Below are positions 48,901-63,683 of a stretch of 64,000 bases of DNA, piece after piece. The notes beneath the pieces were generated by a model. It saw only the letters and a program-made list of their open reading frames with translations, did not search any database and was not told the origin of the DNA. The DNA is taken from contig NC_072472.1 in the NCBI RefSeq assembly GCF_027596085.1, positions 11,124,219 through 11,188,218 of the forward strand. Reading direction: 5' to 3'. Each line of letters begins with the position of its first letter. The stretch's first letter is position 1. The DNA comes from Anoplopoma fimbria (taxonomy: Eukaryota > Chordata > Actinopteri > Perciformes > Anoplopomatidae). A program made the position numbers and the translations under genes.

Positions 48901-51900
48901 AGTTTGAATTTTTTGAAGGGAAAATTAAGTACTTAAAAGTTAAGATTTTCTGAAAATAGTCAAAAGATTAGAAAGTTTGCCTTTGATGGCAGCCCTATAA
49001 ATTACACTTTTAAAATAGCTTATGTCAGTTGATGGAGCCAAACTGTATCTTTTGTCTCAAAATGAGACACATGGCATGTATTTTAGTGTTGTATACACTT
49101 ACTTAAGTCATTATCGAGTATTAGAGTATTTCCATACTGCTTTGAGTGCAGTATCTTTATGTTTTGGAATGCAGAATCCTCTTCATACACCAACCGGTCC
49201 ATATCATACTCAACCAGTCTGCCGTCAGTTGTGGGCCAGTACCGGTCCACTTCTGCTCCTCGTATGAGGGCTGGGAGCCTTTGTGTGAATGGAGAACAAC
49301 GCAAATAATCAACATTACTCAAACAGGCAAGCTGTATTGAAATAACAACATGAGCTAAGCCATAAGCCTCCAGATACTTACCGTTTAATCCTTGTAATAT
49401 TGCCATTTAAGATAGCCTTTAGCTTCGATTCCAGTGCATTTAAGAGCTGTGGAGAAATAAACCGAGTCAGAAACTCCATAACAGTTCAAGTGCTCAACAA
49501 TTTCTTGACTAGTGTGGTACTTTATTGTGCTACCAATAGGGCTAAATGAATTAGAAAATAAGTAATTGCGATTATTTCGTCTGAAATTGCAATATGATCC
49601 ACAATAATAGAGGAGATGACAATTTGTACATAGTTATTGTCATTTTCATTGAAAAACAGGTTTAAATGTTTTTGGTGTGTTTTTTTAAGGATCTGTACTA
49701 AACAAAGATGCTTCCTTAAGTCTGTAGAGTATGATGCGTCGGACAGGACAACTTTTAATTAAAATAATTGTTTTTTGACACACCTTTTGCCTTTAAGGAT
49801 TTTTGCTCATTCTGCGATAGTTGCAAAGTTGCTGTAGGCCATATTGTGATTCAGATCAAAATTGTATTAGTTGTTTAGCCCAACTACATGGGCAGCACTT
49901 TAACCCCAACATAAAGGCTGTGTAGAATGCAGCAGACATATCTTTTCTCTGTGTTCTGCATGCATCCATTGGTTTTACACAGCAATTAGAGGCACAGTTG
50001 TACTTTTAGAGGACTGCAAAATATGCCAACTATTTGAAAGTGCATGTTTGCGCACCTGAGGCAAGTGGACAACTCGTTCAGGCAATAATATAGGACATAA
50101 TGATGTCTCGGTCACATATCCAAATGCTATTTAAGAAGGTTAAGTTCCATGCGGTTTTTACTTGCAATCATTTTCTGGCACAGACTTTTATGTCTGCAGG
50201 AAACACTGCAGGTAGGTTTATAGTAAATAGAGTCATAAGTGATAAAAAAAAGAAATGATTACATTCCCTGACAAGCTTGAACGTTAATAACATGAAATGA
50301 CACATTCTGCACTGTGGGACTTCCTGTGTGTTTGGGGTTTTAGGTAATGGTATTAGTATTGTGTTGATTAAATCACCTACATTGTCTACTTGTGCAATGT
50401 CATCCTTTTCATAACACTGCAGATCAACAGTGACCAGCCCATGGGAGTGCACACGCAGAATAGCAAGCCTGAGAAATGAAGTGGTAAAGATAAAGATATG
50501 ACACAAAGCAATAAAGTGAGTAGAACGTTTCATTTTGCAAAAAGTATTACAATGGAAAGCTTCAATACATCCACTACACCACACCTGCAGCATGATCCAC
50601 CTCAGTGTGCTCAGAGTATGAACCAGACAGTCTTAATATCCCCCGCTGTGTTGAGTCATCAAACCAAGCTGTTTGGGACATACTCAGCATTCAGATGGAA
50701 CTCATACTGCAAGAGTTCTTTATTTTCTATTGTGAAAACATGTCACCTTGAAACCATGGAATCCAACCTGACTTGCATTCCTGCTGACAACATCACCTGT
50801 TTTTTAGGTGAAAGTCTTTAACATATTCAAAGACATCCTGAGGCTGAAAGTAACTCCTAACTGGTGGTTATGAGAAAATTCTAAAAAACAAGGGGCCTGT
50901 CGGTCCTCGCGTTCAGCTCTGCTTCAACATTCACTGCTGGACTCACCGAGGACATATTAGTGAGGAAATCTAACTCAAGAAAAATGACGAAGGGGCTCAA
51001 CCCCACTCATTGTTTCGTCTTAGTAGTGTGAGATGTGAAAGGCTAGCCAAGATTTGTCCCGCAAAGCCCTGACAGCAAACTGTCACTGTTTGTGATACAT
51101 CATAAACTACCAAGAAGAGAGAAACACTTTATGGTTATATATAAGAAACAAAAAGGCACGGTTTATATGTAGTTTCACTTAACATCTTAACAAAACAAAT
51201 ATATTTTATTTATATTTTAAATGGCTAAATTATTAATAACCAGAGGGTAAGAGAACTAAGAGAACCTCCATTCTCAGCTATTTAGCATCAAATTCTAGTT
51301 TCCATGTGGCAGTATTAAATTCTTATGTGCACATATATATATATGTGGGTCATTGACGGATAAGGCTTCTAAATTAAGGCTTTCAAATTGGATGTAATGC
51401 ATATTTTTATGCGTGGAACAAGGTTGTTTATTTAATGTTACCATTAAATAAATGCATAGCGACTGGAATACAACACTAGTTCATACAAATACAGCAATAC
51501 TTAGTCGAAACTGATGAAAAAAAACACTTGAATGACTTTGGAACTAGGGACAAAATATGTCAAAACATGTTGAACCTTTTTTTTGGGTTGGATAACTTTT
51601 AAAATGTACCATACTTTTGCTAGTTTGTCATCATTACCAACCCTGGCTTTAACCTAAAACGATTTAAAAATTCAGTATATAATCTTAGATTTTGAAATAT
51701 AATATCATAAAGTGACATTCCTTGCGGTTGCGCCACCTGACATTCTGGTTGCACTGAGCTGTTTTTTTGAAATTTCCAAACACACAAAACAAAAACAAAG
51801 CTTTAAGTTATTTTTAAAAAAATTGGGGAAGTAAATATTTTTTCTCTTACCAGCCATTCTTGCCTATAAATGTACCAAGGTATCCATGGCCATTTGTTTC

Positions 51901-54044
51901 ATGGACAGTCTCTGTCATTTCCTGCTCCTGAAATATGGACAGTAGACCAGGAACTGTCGAAGCAGAGTCCACTGGGAAAAGAGAGAGGGTATCACAGTTA
52001 GCCTGGCGAGATCGTCTTAGATCTCCGCGGTTGTTACTGCATGAACTTCTTTAATGTTAAGATTCTAACTATTAGAGACAAAATAAATAATCTCCTGCTG
52101 TACCGATCTATCCTCAAATATAGGAACCTTAGAAAAGCTGTAAAACCTGATGTATATTTAGACTGCTTTTCTTCCATCAACCTTCACCAACACTAACAAT
52201 TTCTACATCCAAACCTTCTACCTGTCTCCCGATCCCGACTAGGCCGCTTGGACCAATTCTATTCACCTTATATATGCCTTCATTAGGAAATATTATCAAA
52301 AAAAAAAACATGATGCAGATGATACCCAATCGTATCTATCGATCAAGCCAGACAAAACCTTCCAGTTCGCTAAACTTCAAGCATGCCTTAATTACCTGGA
52401 TCCTAAATCCAAAAACCTGGATGACCTGCAACTTCCTGATGTAAACTCAGAAAAAAATGATTCTAGTAGGCCCAGAACACCTCCGAAAATTCTCCCACAT
52501 AAAATACAATTCAGGTATTGCCTTTTTTCACCTACGTAAAATTGCAAAAATCCGACAAATCCGGTCTCAAAGAGATGCAGGAAAATATTTCATGCTTTTG
52601 TTATGTCTAGACTAGATTATCTAGATATGATAAGCATTGAATGTTTTGTATCTCCGTTATGTTTATTCTCTATACGTGACATCTATTGAATTTTTCCTGT
52701 TTTGATGCGAGGGTTATGGGACAGAGGATGTCGTATGCTGTACAGATTGTGAAAGCCTTCTGAGGCAAATTTGTGATCTTGGATTTTGAGCTACACAAAA
52801 TAAATGTAATTGAATTGACTATTAAAAAGGACAATACCCACTTCATCCACATCCTGCTCACCCTGCTGCCATCTGGCAAAAGATAAAGAAGTATCATCTG
52901 CCACTAGACTACTGTAGTTTACTATCTTATTTTTCTCAGGCTGTGACACTCCTTAATTAAAATAATCAAGAAGTACTACCCTGAGCCTTCCACTTAGCAC
53001 TTATTGTAATCGTATTAGTTTGTTTATTGTATTCGTATTAGTTTGTTTCTGTACTTTTGCTCTGGTTTATGCTCTTAGATGCTTGTTTAAGAAAGGAGAT
53101 GCACTTATGACTTCTGGTGACTAATAGTTCTCTTGAATACCTATGTTGAATACACTTATTGTAAGTCGCTTTGGATAAAAGCGTCTGCTAAATGACTGTA
53201 ATGTAATGTAATTCAACCTCCAATCTCATTATATTAACATAATGCAGTGTTATTTGTATCTTTCTTATGTAGCAGAATGGGAGTATGAAATTGCACTTTG
53301 TTGCACAACACTGTTGTACAATAAAAAAATCAATAACCTTGTAACCTTAAGAAGAATTTGGACAGAATTTCTTTCCTTGAAATAGAGTATTTTTTTTTAT
53401 ATGTTGGTAATGTGAGATTAGTCCATCATGTAATTTAAAACCAAGGTATAGTTAATTTTTAATTATCATATAACGTTAGTCACATACTTCATAATTGGTG
53501 ATTATAGTAAAACAAGTAACTTAAAGCTTGACTTTAAGCCAACTTGAACCTGCCTCTGCATCAGTCCACTCACTGGAGTTCGCCTGAACGCGTTGCTAGC
53601 ACGCTCAACACAAAAAAACTACAAAAATGGCGGAAAATGCGCTGCTTCCTGTGCGACCGTGCTGGATTGAACACACTTTATTCACAATGAGGTATTGAGA
53701 GCAATGAGACCGAATAGACGTCAACTTAAAAAAAAAAAAATGTAACATATAACACAACACCATGTAAGTGACATTAGATATGTTAAGTTCAATGACTTTC
53801 CACCATTACCCCCGACCTGTCCAAAAATATACATGCATATGCCATTATCAAACATGTTGCATCAAAATCGATACAGCGTTACTGTTTTTGAAGGGCAGTA
53901 ATGTACTAGCAGTGGTTAGCATGCTAGCCAGCTAGCTAGCGTGCAGACCTGTTTTTTTTTTTGTTTGTTTTTTTGAATGAGCCGGCTGTACATCTTACCT
54001 GCCGTAGAGAGCTTGAAGTCGAGGGTGTAATGTCGCAGTGCCAT
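45946..54044 (-). CDS. sms: Spermine synthase, upstream tandem copy (sms B)
   Basis: Same ten-exon structure as sms A and the same reaction. Exons in transcript order: 54044-53999, 51971-51851, 50468-50381, 49446-49382, 49278-49103, 48525-48371, 48206-48117, 48000-47886, 46897-46818, 46083-45946. Open frame of 357 aa. Exon lengths equal those of sms A except the first and last. It keeps GGGDGG, EDC, VINDLTA (human Asp276), [18 protein letters not shown] and QGN before the final exon, so the C-terminal domain is closer to human SMS than that of sms A. One difference: the motif before the AT-AC intron is MLD rather than VEI/LEI, giving Asp where human has Glu220, a nucleotide-binding position. 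Start is the only ATG before the TLDF motif. Judged the more conventional enzyme of the pair. Confidence 0.92.
46749..46780. repeat. Short perfect-stem inverted repeat in sms B intron 9
   Basis: GGATACTAGG, a 9- to 10-nt spacer, then CCTAGTATCC. Could form a 10-bp hairpin; no function inferred. Confidence 0.6.
47054..47172 (+). repeat. Dispersed repeat, arm 1 of an intronic inverted pair
   Basis: Matches the reverse complement of 51439-51580 over two blocks, including CATCAGTTTCGACTAAGTAT and AACTAGTGTTGTATTCCAGT. Lies in sms B intron 8. Arm 1 lacks about 30 bp present in arm 2. Confidence 0.85.
48207..48370 (-). other. U12-type AT-AC intron of sms B (intron 6)
   Basis: Minus-strand donor ATATCCTTT after exon codon GAT, branch motif TTCCTTTAC and acceptor GCAC, as in sms A. 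Joining gives LDIDQKVI in frame. Confidence 0.92.
48646..48995. mobile_element. Non-autonomous DNA transposon (MITE) in sms B intron 5
   Basis: Terminal inverted repeats GGGCTGCCAT at 48646-48655 and its reverse complement at 48986-48995, both flanked by TA, enclosing about 350 bp with no coding capacity. The flanking intron aligns with sms A near 39930-39980, where no element is present. Confidence 0.75.
49539..49881. mobile_element. hAT-like MITE in sms B intron 3
   Basis: Begins GGGCTAAATGAATTAG and ends with the reverse complement of GGGCTAAACAACTAAT. Internal phrases such as GTAATTGCGATTATTTCG are typical of the abundant teleost hAT MITEs. Not found at the matching place in sms A. Confidence 0.6.
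51439..51580 (-). repeat. Dispersed repeat, arm 2 of an intronic inverted pair
   Basis: Reverse-complement match to 47054-47172; lies in sms B intron 2. The two arms enclose exons 3 to 8 of the gene. Nearby, CGCCACCTGACATT at 51736 resembles GCCACCTGACATT at 47816, so both may be parts of a longer element. Confidence 0.85.
52090..52625 (+). pseudogene. LINE reverse-transcriptase remnant (L2/Rex1-like)
   Basis: Broken plus-strand frames read [12 protein letters not shown], then [16 protein letters not shown], then KLQACLNYL and GPEHLRK. These follow the order of the reverse-transcriptase core (the F-A/Y-x-D-D box decayed to DADD) and the downstream NSDKTEV..GPE segment of L2/Rex1-like LINEs. 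Several frameshifts and an A-run mark it as dead. It lies in sms B intron 1. Confidence 0.7.
52830..53345 (+). mobile_element. Nested LINE 3' ends in sms B intron 1
   Basis: 52830-52960 encodes [14 protein letters not shown] and decayed following residues, like the C-terminus of another LINE family. 53213-53345 resembles its AT-rich tail (TTGTACAATAAAAAAATC). Between them, 52968-53212 is an L2-like 3' end in plus orientation with TAAGTCGCTTTGGATAAAAG and a TAATG tail, as in 38507-39356. The simplest reading is one LINE inserted in another. Confidence 0.65.
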
Positions 54045-54882
54045 GTCTGAGTGCAACCGTCATCCATGCCTGGAAATAGGCAGGCTGCGAGTATTTATCT
54101 GCAGAGACAGAGGGAGGGCCCTGCTACCACTGCTTCAACCACTGCCCCCTACGCCAAATCAGGAACTGTGCGGCCGTGATGGAGTGACAGAGCAGAGAGT
54201 AAGAACACGGGACGAGAGAGAAATCTTCCTCCGTTGTTTATATGGGTTTTTTTGTTTTTTTTTAATCATTGACGCTCTTCGCGGAATGGTGAAGGTATAC
54301 TCCAGTAGATCCAAATTACGATTACTCTTTTATTAATATTTATTAGTTAGTTTTACATTCACTTATTTATTAGAATGTTAATATTGTCACAGAAGAGACA
54401 CGCATGGTTTGTTGGAAAAAAATAAAACTCATTTTGATCTTGGGATCCAAAACCAGGGAAACAAATGTTTTTTGAAAAATTATGAGGAAAAACAGGTAGA
54501 ACTGACACATTTCTAAACTTCTTTTTTTATTTACATAAGTGAAATGGGCTCAATAGACATAACATTTAATCTGATTTTAACCTAACATAGATATAAAGCA
54601 CAGTAACAACTAGATATTTGTAAGAAACACAGTACATGCATAAAAAGAGGATGATGCTGAGATTCAGAGGAGCATTTGTATGTTGATTTTTACACAGTCA
54701 GATGTTAACTGAAACTAAATGGAAAATCTGATGCAGATCTATTTTCATCCATTCAAGGTAATAAAATAAGAATACTCCTTCAACATTATGTAAAAATGTC
54801 TCCCATTAGTATCTCTGGTATAGGTGACATATCGTTCTGCATGGCTTGTATCAGTTTAGACTAGAGTATATACAAAGCAAAT

Positions 54883-55225
54883 TATCCATCCATCTTCCGT
54901 TACCGCTTATCCAGTTAAGGGTCGCGGGGGTGCTGGAGCCGATCCCAGCTGTCAATGGGCGAAGGCAGGGTACACCCTGGACAGGTCACCAGTCTGTCAC
55001 AGGGCAGACATATATAGACAGACAGCCATTCACACTCACATTCACACCTACGGGCAATTTCAGAGTCATCAATTAACCTTAGCTGCATGTCTTTGGACAT
55101 GGAGGAACCCACGCTGACACGGGGAGAACATGCAAACTCCACACAGAAGGTTGTCCAGCCCGGGAATTGAACCCAGGCCCCTCTTGCTGTGAGGTGACAG
55201 TGCTAACCACTACACCACCATGCAG
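54883..55225 (-). mobile_element. tRNA-derived SINE
   Basis: Read on the minus strand, the head has an A-box-like TGGTGTAGTGG and a B-box-like GGTTCAATTCC with tRNA-like spacing. The body follows (CCTGTCCAGGGTGTACCCTG), then the 3' end CGGTAACGGAAGATGGATGG. This is a very common teleost SINE structure and looks near full length. Confidence 0.8.
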
Positions 55226-55234
55226 GTTTAAAGT

Positions 55235-55620
55235 ATAGACAGTTTAAAATATGGACGAAGTCTCTGTGACGTCACCCATAGGATCTGGAGACAGCTAGCA
55301 GAGAGCAACCTGAGATGGAACCCATCTGTCACTCAAAGCAGCCAGGCCCTTAATTATGCCTAACTTTAAAAAAAATTCCCATACACTTTTCATTGACAGT
55401 GAAATAATCCTTCTCATTCATCACTTATGATCTACTAGAAGGGCCCCAACCTCTATAAAAACAAAGCAACCAGGTGCCACACCCAAGAGGAAGCTGCTGA
55501 AAATGGCAGACACAGGGCTGAAACGATGCAAATATAGTTGAGCTAGAGGCCAAGCAGGCAAAACTTGTTCCAAAAATGAGAGTGAATGTCGAGTTTGCTG
55601 TCACCCACTGGTGAATGTTT
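55235..55620. repeat. Dispersed teleost repeat
   Basis: Contains ATGGACGAAGTCTCTGTGAC and GTCACCCATAGGATCTGG, the same end type as 24750 and 37255. Class not determined. Confidence 0.45.
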
Positions 55621-55872
55621 GCTTCTGGTGTCGTTGAGCGAGTGAGGAGGGCCCAACTTTGAATGTTGTATTGTTGTGTTCATCATAAATGCGACTCATT
55701 CTGCCTTTAAAGTATTGACTGAATTTTATGGCAACTTTTTTTTCCAAAATAAGCATATTTAATTGTAGGCTGTCATATGGTTATGTCATTTTGACTTATA
55801 TTGATGACATTTAATTATATTTTTTAGCATCATTAAAGCTATCCGTATCCATAGCCTCTATGCAACGCATCA

Positions 55873-58800
55873 TTAGAAAGAAAATCCACCACAATCAAAA
55901 GCATTAAAATCAGAGTCTGCCACTTCAAAGTCAAAGCTGTTGAAGTGAGGGGAGTCGAGTGCAGGGCTGCTGGTGTACGCTCCTGCTGGTCCCATGCCAG
56001 CGAAATCCATGTTGAGTGACAGGTCAGGAGCTTTGGCTTCCAGATTAGGAAGCGAGCATGCGCCTAGGTAACCCATAGCAGAGGAAGCAGCAGCCCCTCC
56101 CATCAGCAGATAAACCGCCTTCACTGCTTGGGCATTATTGATGGTGCCATGGCGCAGACACCCTGCTGGGTGTGCACCTCCATTGTAACACTTTGTACGG
56201 GGAGAATTCCTTCCTGTTTGGATTGAGTGTTATGGAAAATTCAACATGTGACTCAACTCTTCACCCTGGTTACAAGAAACGGTTACAGACATAATTAAAA
56301 AACACACACCCTTAACTCACCTTTCTCCCTTGAGGAAGAACAAGTCATAGGCCCTGGGGAGGGTGCCTCTGTGTTGATAGGTGGAGTTGGTTGATCTTTG
56401 TCCAGGATTTGCTCAGGTACCAGATCTTGGAGTTTAATTCGTGCTGGTGGCACCTGATGTCTCTTACACGGACTGAGAGGTGATGAGAGACTCTATTCGA
56501 GGTAAAATAAGAATACTGTTGAGGAAAAATATGGGCTTGCCAAGAATTACAAGGATTTAATTCAGCATTTGATTGAAAGATTAAGACATGTAGAATGAAT
56601 ATATAGTTTGTAAAGACACAAAATAAAAAGATAATTCATGTCCCCCTGAGGATGATCCCTTAACTAGCACCATCATCAGGTCAAATTTCGATTTCCGAAA
56701 TACTTTGGTTCATGACCAAATACTTGCAATAATTCCCATCAGCATCAGCTTTACTTTGTGTTTAGCACTCATTGGCCATTTAAAACAATATCAGCATGTT
56801 AGCGTTGCCACTGTTAGCATACTTTAATGCTAACGTTAGCATCACCTCAAAGCACTGCTGTGTCCAAGTACAGCCTCACAGAGCCGCTAGCATGTAGACT
56901 TTGTTAGGTTAACACATTTTCCAAAGCAGTTACATTAACAAATATGTATTTTTAACTCACCTTTTTCACTTTTTTAAGTATATTCAGCCATTGACTAAAA
57001 AAGTGATAAAAATACTTCAGTTATTTCCTCCATACAAATCAAACATCCATCAACATGATCCATTCAAGTGCATACCAGTGACATAACTTGCAGTAATGGG
57101 AGGTGCAGTATTGGTGCCTGTAACTCTAGTATAATTCCAGCTACACACACAGTACCGGTATTGTTGTAAGCTGTGTAAGATGTATTACTGACACTTAAGG
57201 TAAGCAGGAAAGGAAAATATGTAGTCCTTTTTTTTTCATGACAAATGTTAAAAAAGAGTAGAGGGTGAATAGATGGACTTCAGTAGTTCTAAGCAATATG
57301 AGCAAACGTTAAGTAAATTTACTTTTAAAAAAATGGGGAACTGGAAATTTTAGCTTTTTTGCCGATAGTTAGAAGAGGTACAGCTCTCATATCCGTCTGT
57401 TAAATATAAAGCTACAACCAGTTAGCGTAGAATATTTTAGCATCAAGACTGGAAACAAGGGGAAGGGTAATAATGAATCCCGCTGCTCTTCTTTGCAAGA
57501 TCTGCCCTACATAGCTGGTTGATGCAGAAACAATTGACCTCGAGGAGTAAGTAAGGGTCCTGATAGCCCATCGGTCAGGGCATAGGACCCAAACAAATCA
57601 GGTAACCGGTTCCTCAGCAATCATGGATGCCTGGCCAATACCGGCATTTGAATGCTAGCCAAGAACAGCAGTGGGATTCATTATAACGCCCGGGGAATAC
57701 CTTTCAAGTCTGTATGTTAGGCTAAACTAACAGGCTGTAGCTTCATATTTAAAGGACCAACATGAGAGTGTTGAAATGTGAAAAAGCTTATTTCCCTTAA
57801 TAATGGAATAACCCCCCAACTAACTCATGGTGAGTTTGTGAAATGCACCAGATGTGGACAGTTTATCATTTTACTACAACAAGGCAAAGTTATTGGTAGA
57901 GAAACCACAGTGACCACCAGACCTGCAGTCTGCAGCGGTTTCAGCCAGCAGCAGCAGGTATTTATTCTGGGGAAGGATCAGGGCAAAGCAACAATCCCTG
58001 CATCCACCAGAGGGTAACTTGGGCAGATCCAGGATCTCCTTGCCTTCCACAATGGCCTCACAACTGTTCTGCAGCAGCACCAGCTGGTCAGGGGGAGATG
58101 AGGCATCGTGGCACACGAGGAGGCTTCCCTCAGCCGTCAGGAGCAGAAACCTTTTTTTCCACTGTTTGAAAATAAATCCACCTGTATAATAAAAGCAGGT
58201 TGGAAATAACAGGAAATAATACTGAATAGAAAATAGCTACTTGCTGGTGAAATTAATTCTGAAACACCCTAAAGCTTGTTGACAAACACGGTACAGTGAT
58301 CATGATGGCAGCGGGAGCAGGGCACTGGATTAAAACATGAACACAGTCTGTCATTCTATCATTCCCACAGATTAGAGGCAGTCAGATGGTTGGTGGATGT
58401 GGGGCTCGACAAATCAAATGATGTTGACGATAGCGTCGTCATAAGATGCACACATTTGGATCTATTCATTCTATACGTACACAGTTTAAAAAACACATAC
58501 ACACTCTATTAAAGCTCATAACAGTATTACATACAAAGAGCAGGTGAAAAAAAGTGAAAACAGGAGAAACTGAGATTAAGCTTCTATGTATTCGGTATTG
58601 TATACTAAGAATTAAAGAGTTTAGGCAAACACAAAATACATTCATCCTCCCAATGAACAATTATTCACTATCATCACACTTCCATGCTGCAGAATCCAAT
58701 TAAAATACTACAACGTTTTTATTCTAGAAGGACAAAATATAAACAAGATCAGAACTGCAAAACTATCCTTTAGGTGGTTAGAAGAGAGGGAATCATTTTT

Positions 58801-58898
58801 GCTCACAAAATGTCATGTATTTATGATTTCCCAGTGAAGAAGAGGATCAACTCACCATACATCCTAAGCACCCCTTGGTGGATCCCAGAGATGCTCAT
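55873..58898 (-). CDS. PH-domain protein, evectin (PLEKHB)-like
   Basis: Five exons in transcript order: 58898-58856, 58181-57923, 56994-56961, 56492-56321, 56213-55873; 282 aa, all GT-AG, phases consistent. Residues 1-110 form a PH domain: GGFIFKQWKKRFLLL strand pair, EGSLLVCHD, DCCFALIL, LLLLAETAADC, and a closing helix SQWLNILKKVKK with its invariant Trp. That helix is supplied by a 34-nt micro-exon and is easily missed. The order GKE..D..P.GG..DC..L....LLAE..ADC resembles evectins, which bind phosphoinositides on recycling or Golgi membranes. The middle is Pro/Ser-rich. The C-terminal region has a hydrophobic Ala/Gly-rich stretch (VYLLMGGAAASSAMGYLG) and ends in Phe/Asp-rich repeats (FNSFDFE, FNAFDCGGFSF). 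Evectins end with a membrane tail instead, so this is a relative at best. Exact orthology not recognised. Confidence 0.8.
57340..57475. repeat. Dispersed teleost repeat in PH-gene intron 2
   Basis: Contains TATAAAGCTACAACCAGTTAG and ATTTTAGCATCAAGACTGGAA, a diverged copy of a repeat family also present at 9960 and 23690. A further unclassified stretch follows to 57730. Confidence 0.45.
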
Positions 58899-60239
58899 GT
58901 TAACAGTCGATGTGTCCCAGGCTCAGAGAGAAATGTTGGATGGATGAAAAGCACACAAGGCTCAATGAGTTTTAATTCTCAGCCTTAATCCCTGTTCAGA
59001 TGGGATGTTCCACAGGGCCACAGTTCAACAGCTTGGTAGGAAAATGGGTTGTGATGCGGAGTTAAAAACAAACTGCTGCTGATCAGCTTGACTCAACAGT
59101 TTTCTTTTAATATTTGTCTTTAATATCAATTCAGTTTTTACAAACACAGAAATAACATTATGGCCCTAAAATGCACTTGTTTTGCTTACATTTGCCTTTA
59201 AACAGTTCCACAGCAGTCTTGAAAAGACAAGTAGGTCATGCTGAATCCTTTTCTGTCTATTTTTGTATCTTGTCATCTGTCACATTTATTACTAAATACT
59301 TCACATGAAGGAAAAATAAATTAAAGTGTAAAAATTGCAGATTTGTTTAAATAATCAGACAATCTAATTTAAAGACCTTTTGATCACATCATATAATTTA
59401 GTAGAATATATTTACTGAAGTAAATGTTGCAGATTAGGACCCACATTTTTAGGATTCAAAGAATGGACATTACCATGTACCATCACATACATACAGTACA
59501 CATACAATATGATGTCGATAAGTACAATGTCACGCTACAATGACGTTGACTCCTTACACATAATTCATTAATCATCGCTGACTTTAATGTGTCTTGAAAA
59601 AAAATAAACAAAATAATTTAAAGTAAATCAAAAGCTCCAGTATCTCAAGAAAACTGAACAGAAAAATAAATATGAATATGCTATAAGTGAAAGTGACAAT
59701 AATCACAAAGGAAATATAAATAACACATTTGAAAAAAAACTATTGATTACATAGAAAGACAGAAAGGCAAAGTGTGAGGTGTACTTTCTAGCAGCTATGT
59801 TCTTTAACGTGTGTGGTAAATGATGCAGCTTGTGTTACTGCTGAGGCACTTGATCACATTCTCACATAAACAGCAGACAACAAATTAAAACAAATTTAGG
59901 AAAACCCATAAAATCCCTAAATCAATGATAGAGGCAACATTTTCATGCAAATGGATTTAAAAACAAATAAATGATTACACTAAGCCAAACTAAAACTTTG
60001 CGTGAATCTCATTTGCATATAAAAAGGACAACCAAAGTTACTGCAGTGTGAAGTAATGTTCATGTGGCTGTGGCGGTTGTGGAGAGCAAGGTAGTTCTCC
60101 AATCAGAGGGTCGGTGGTTCGATACCCGGCTTCGGCAGTCTTTTTTTTGTTTTTTTTGTGAGTGTTGTCAGGAATGATGAACACAAGTAGTGCTTCAATA
60201 GTTGTAATTTTCCCTGCGTACGTGTGAAGTACTTGTGGG
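58899..60239. other. Intergenic region between the PH gene and ryr1
   Basis: Lies downstream of ryr1 and upstream of the PH gene, so it should hold the ryr1 3' UTR and the PH gene promoter. AT-rich. A minus-strand AATAAA (TTTATT at 59286) is one possible ryr1 polyadenylation signal. A tRNA-like repeat fragment sits at 60060-60140. Confidence 0.45.
60060..60140 (+). repeat. tRNA-like SINE head fragment in the ryr1 3' region
   Basis: Contains GTTGTGGAGAGCAAGGTAG, CCAATCAGAGGGTCGGTG and a B-box-like GGTTCGATACC. It resembles the head of the SINE at 24060. It lacks acceptor-stem pairing, so it is not called a tRNA gene. Confidence 0.5.

Positions 60240-63683
<3,444 letters not shown>

Larger units (their letters stand above)
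54045..55872. other. Region between sms B start and the PH-domain gene 3' end
   Basis: Contains the 5' flank of sms B (54045-54160), a tRNA-derived SINE (54883-55225) and a further dispersed repeat (55235-55620). No other exon recognised. An A/T-rich stretch follows to the stop codon of the PH-domain gene and probably includes its 3' UTR. Confidence 0.55.

Noticed and set aside
60060..60140. Possible tRNA gene
   Set aside because: It has a B-box-like sequence and a weak head but no paired acceptor stem; a SINE fragment explains it better.
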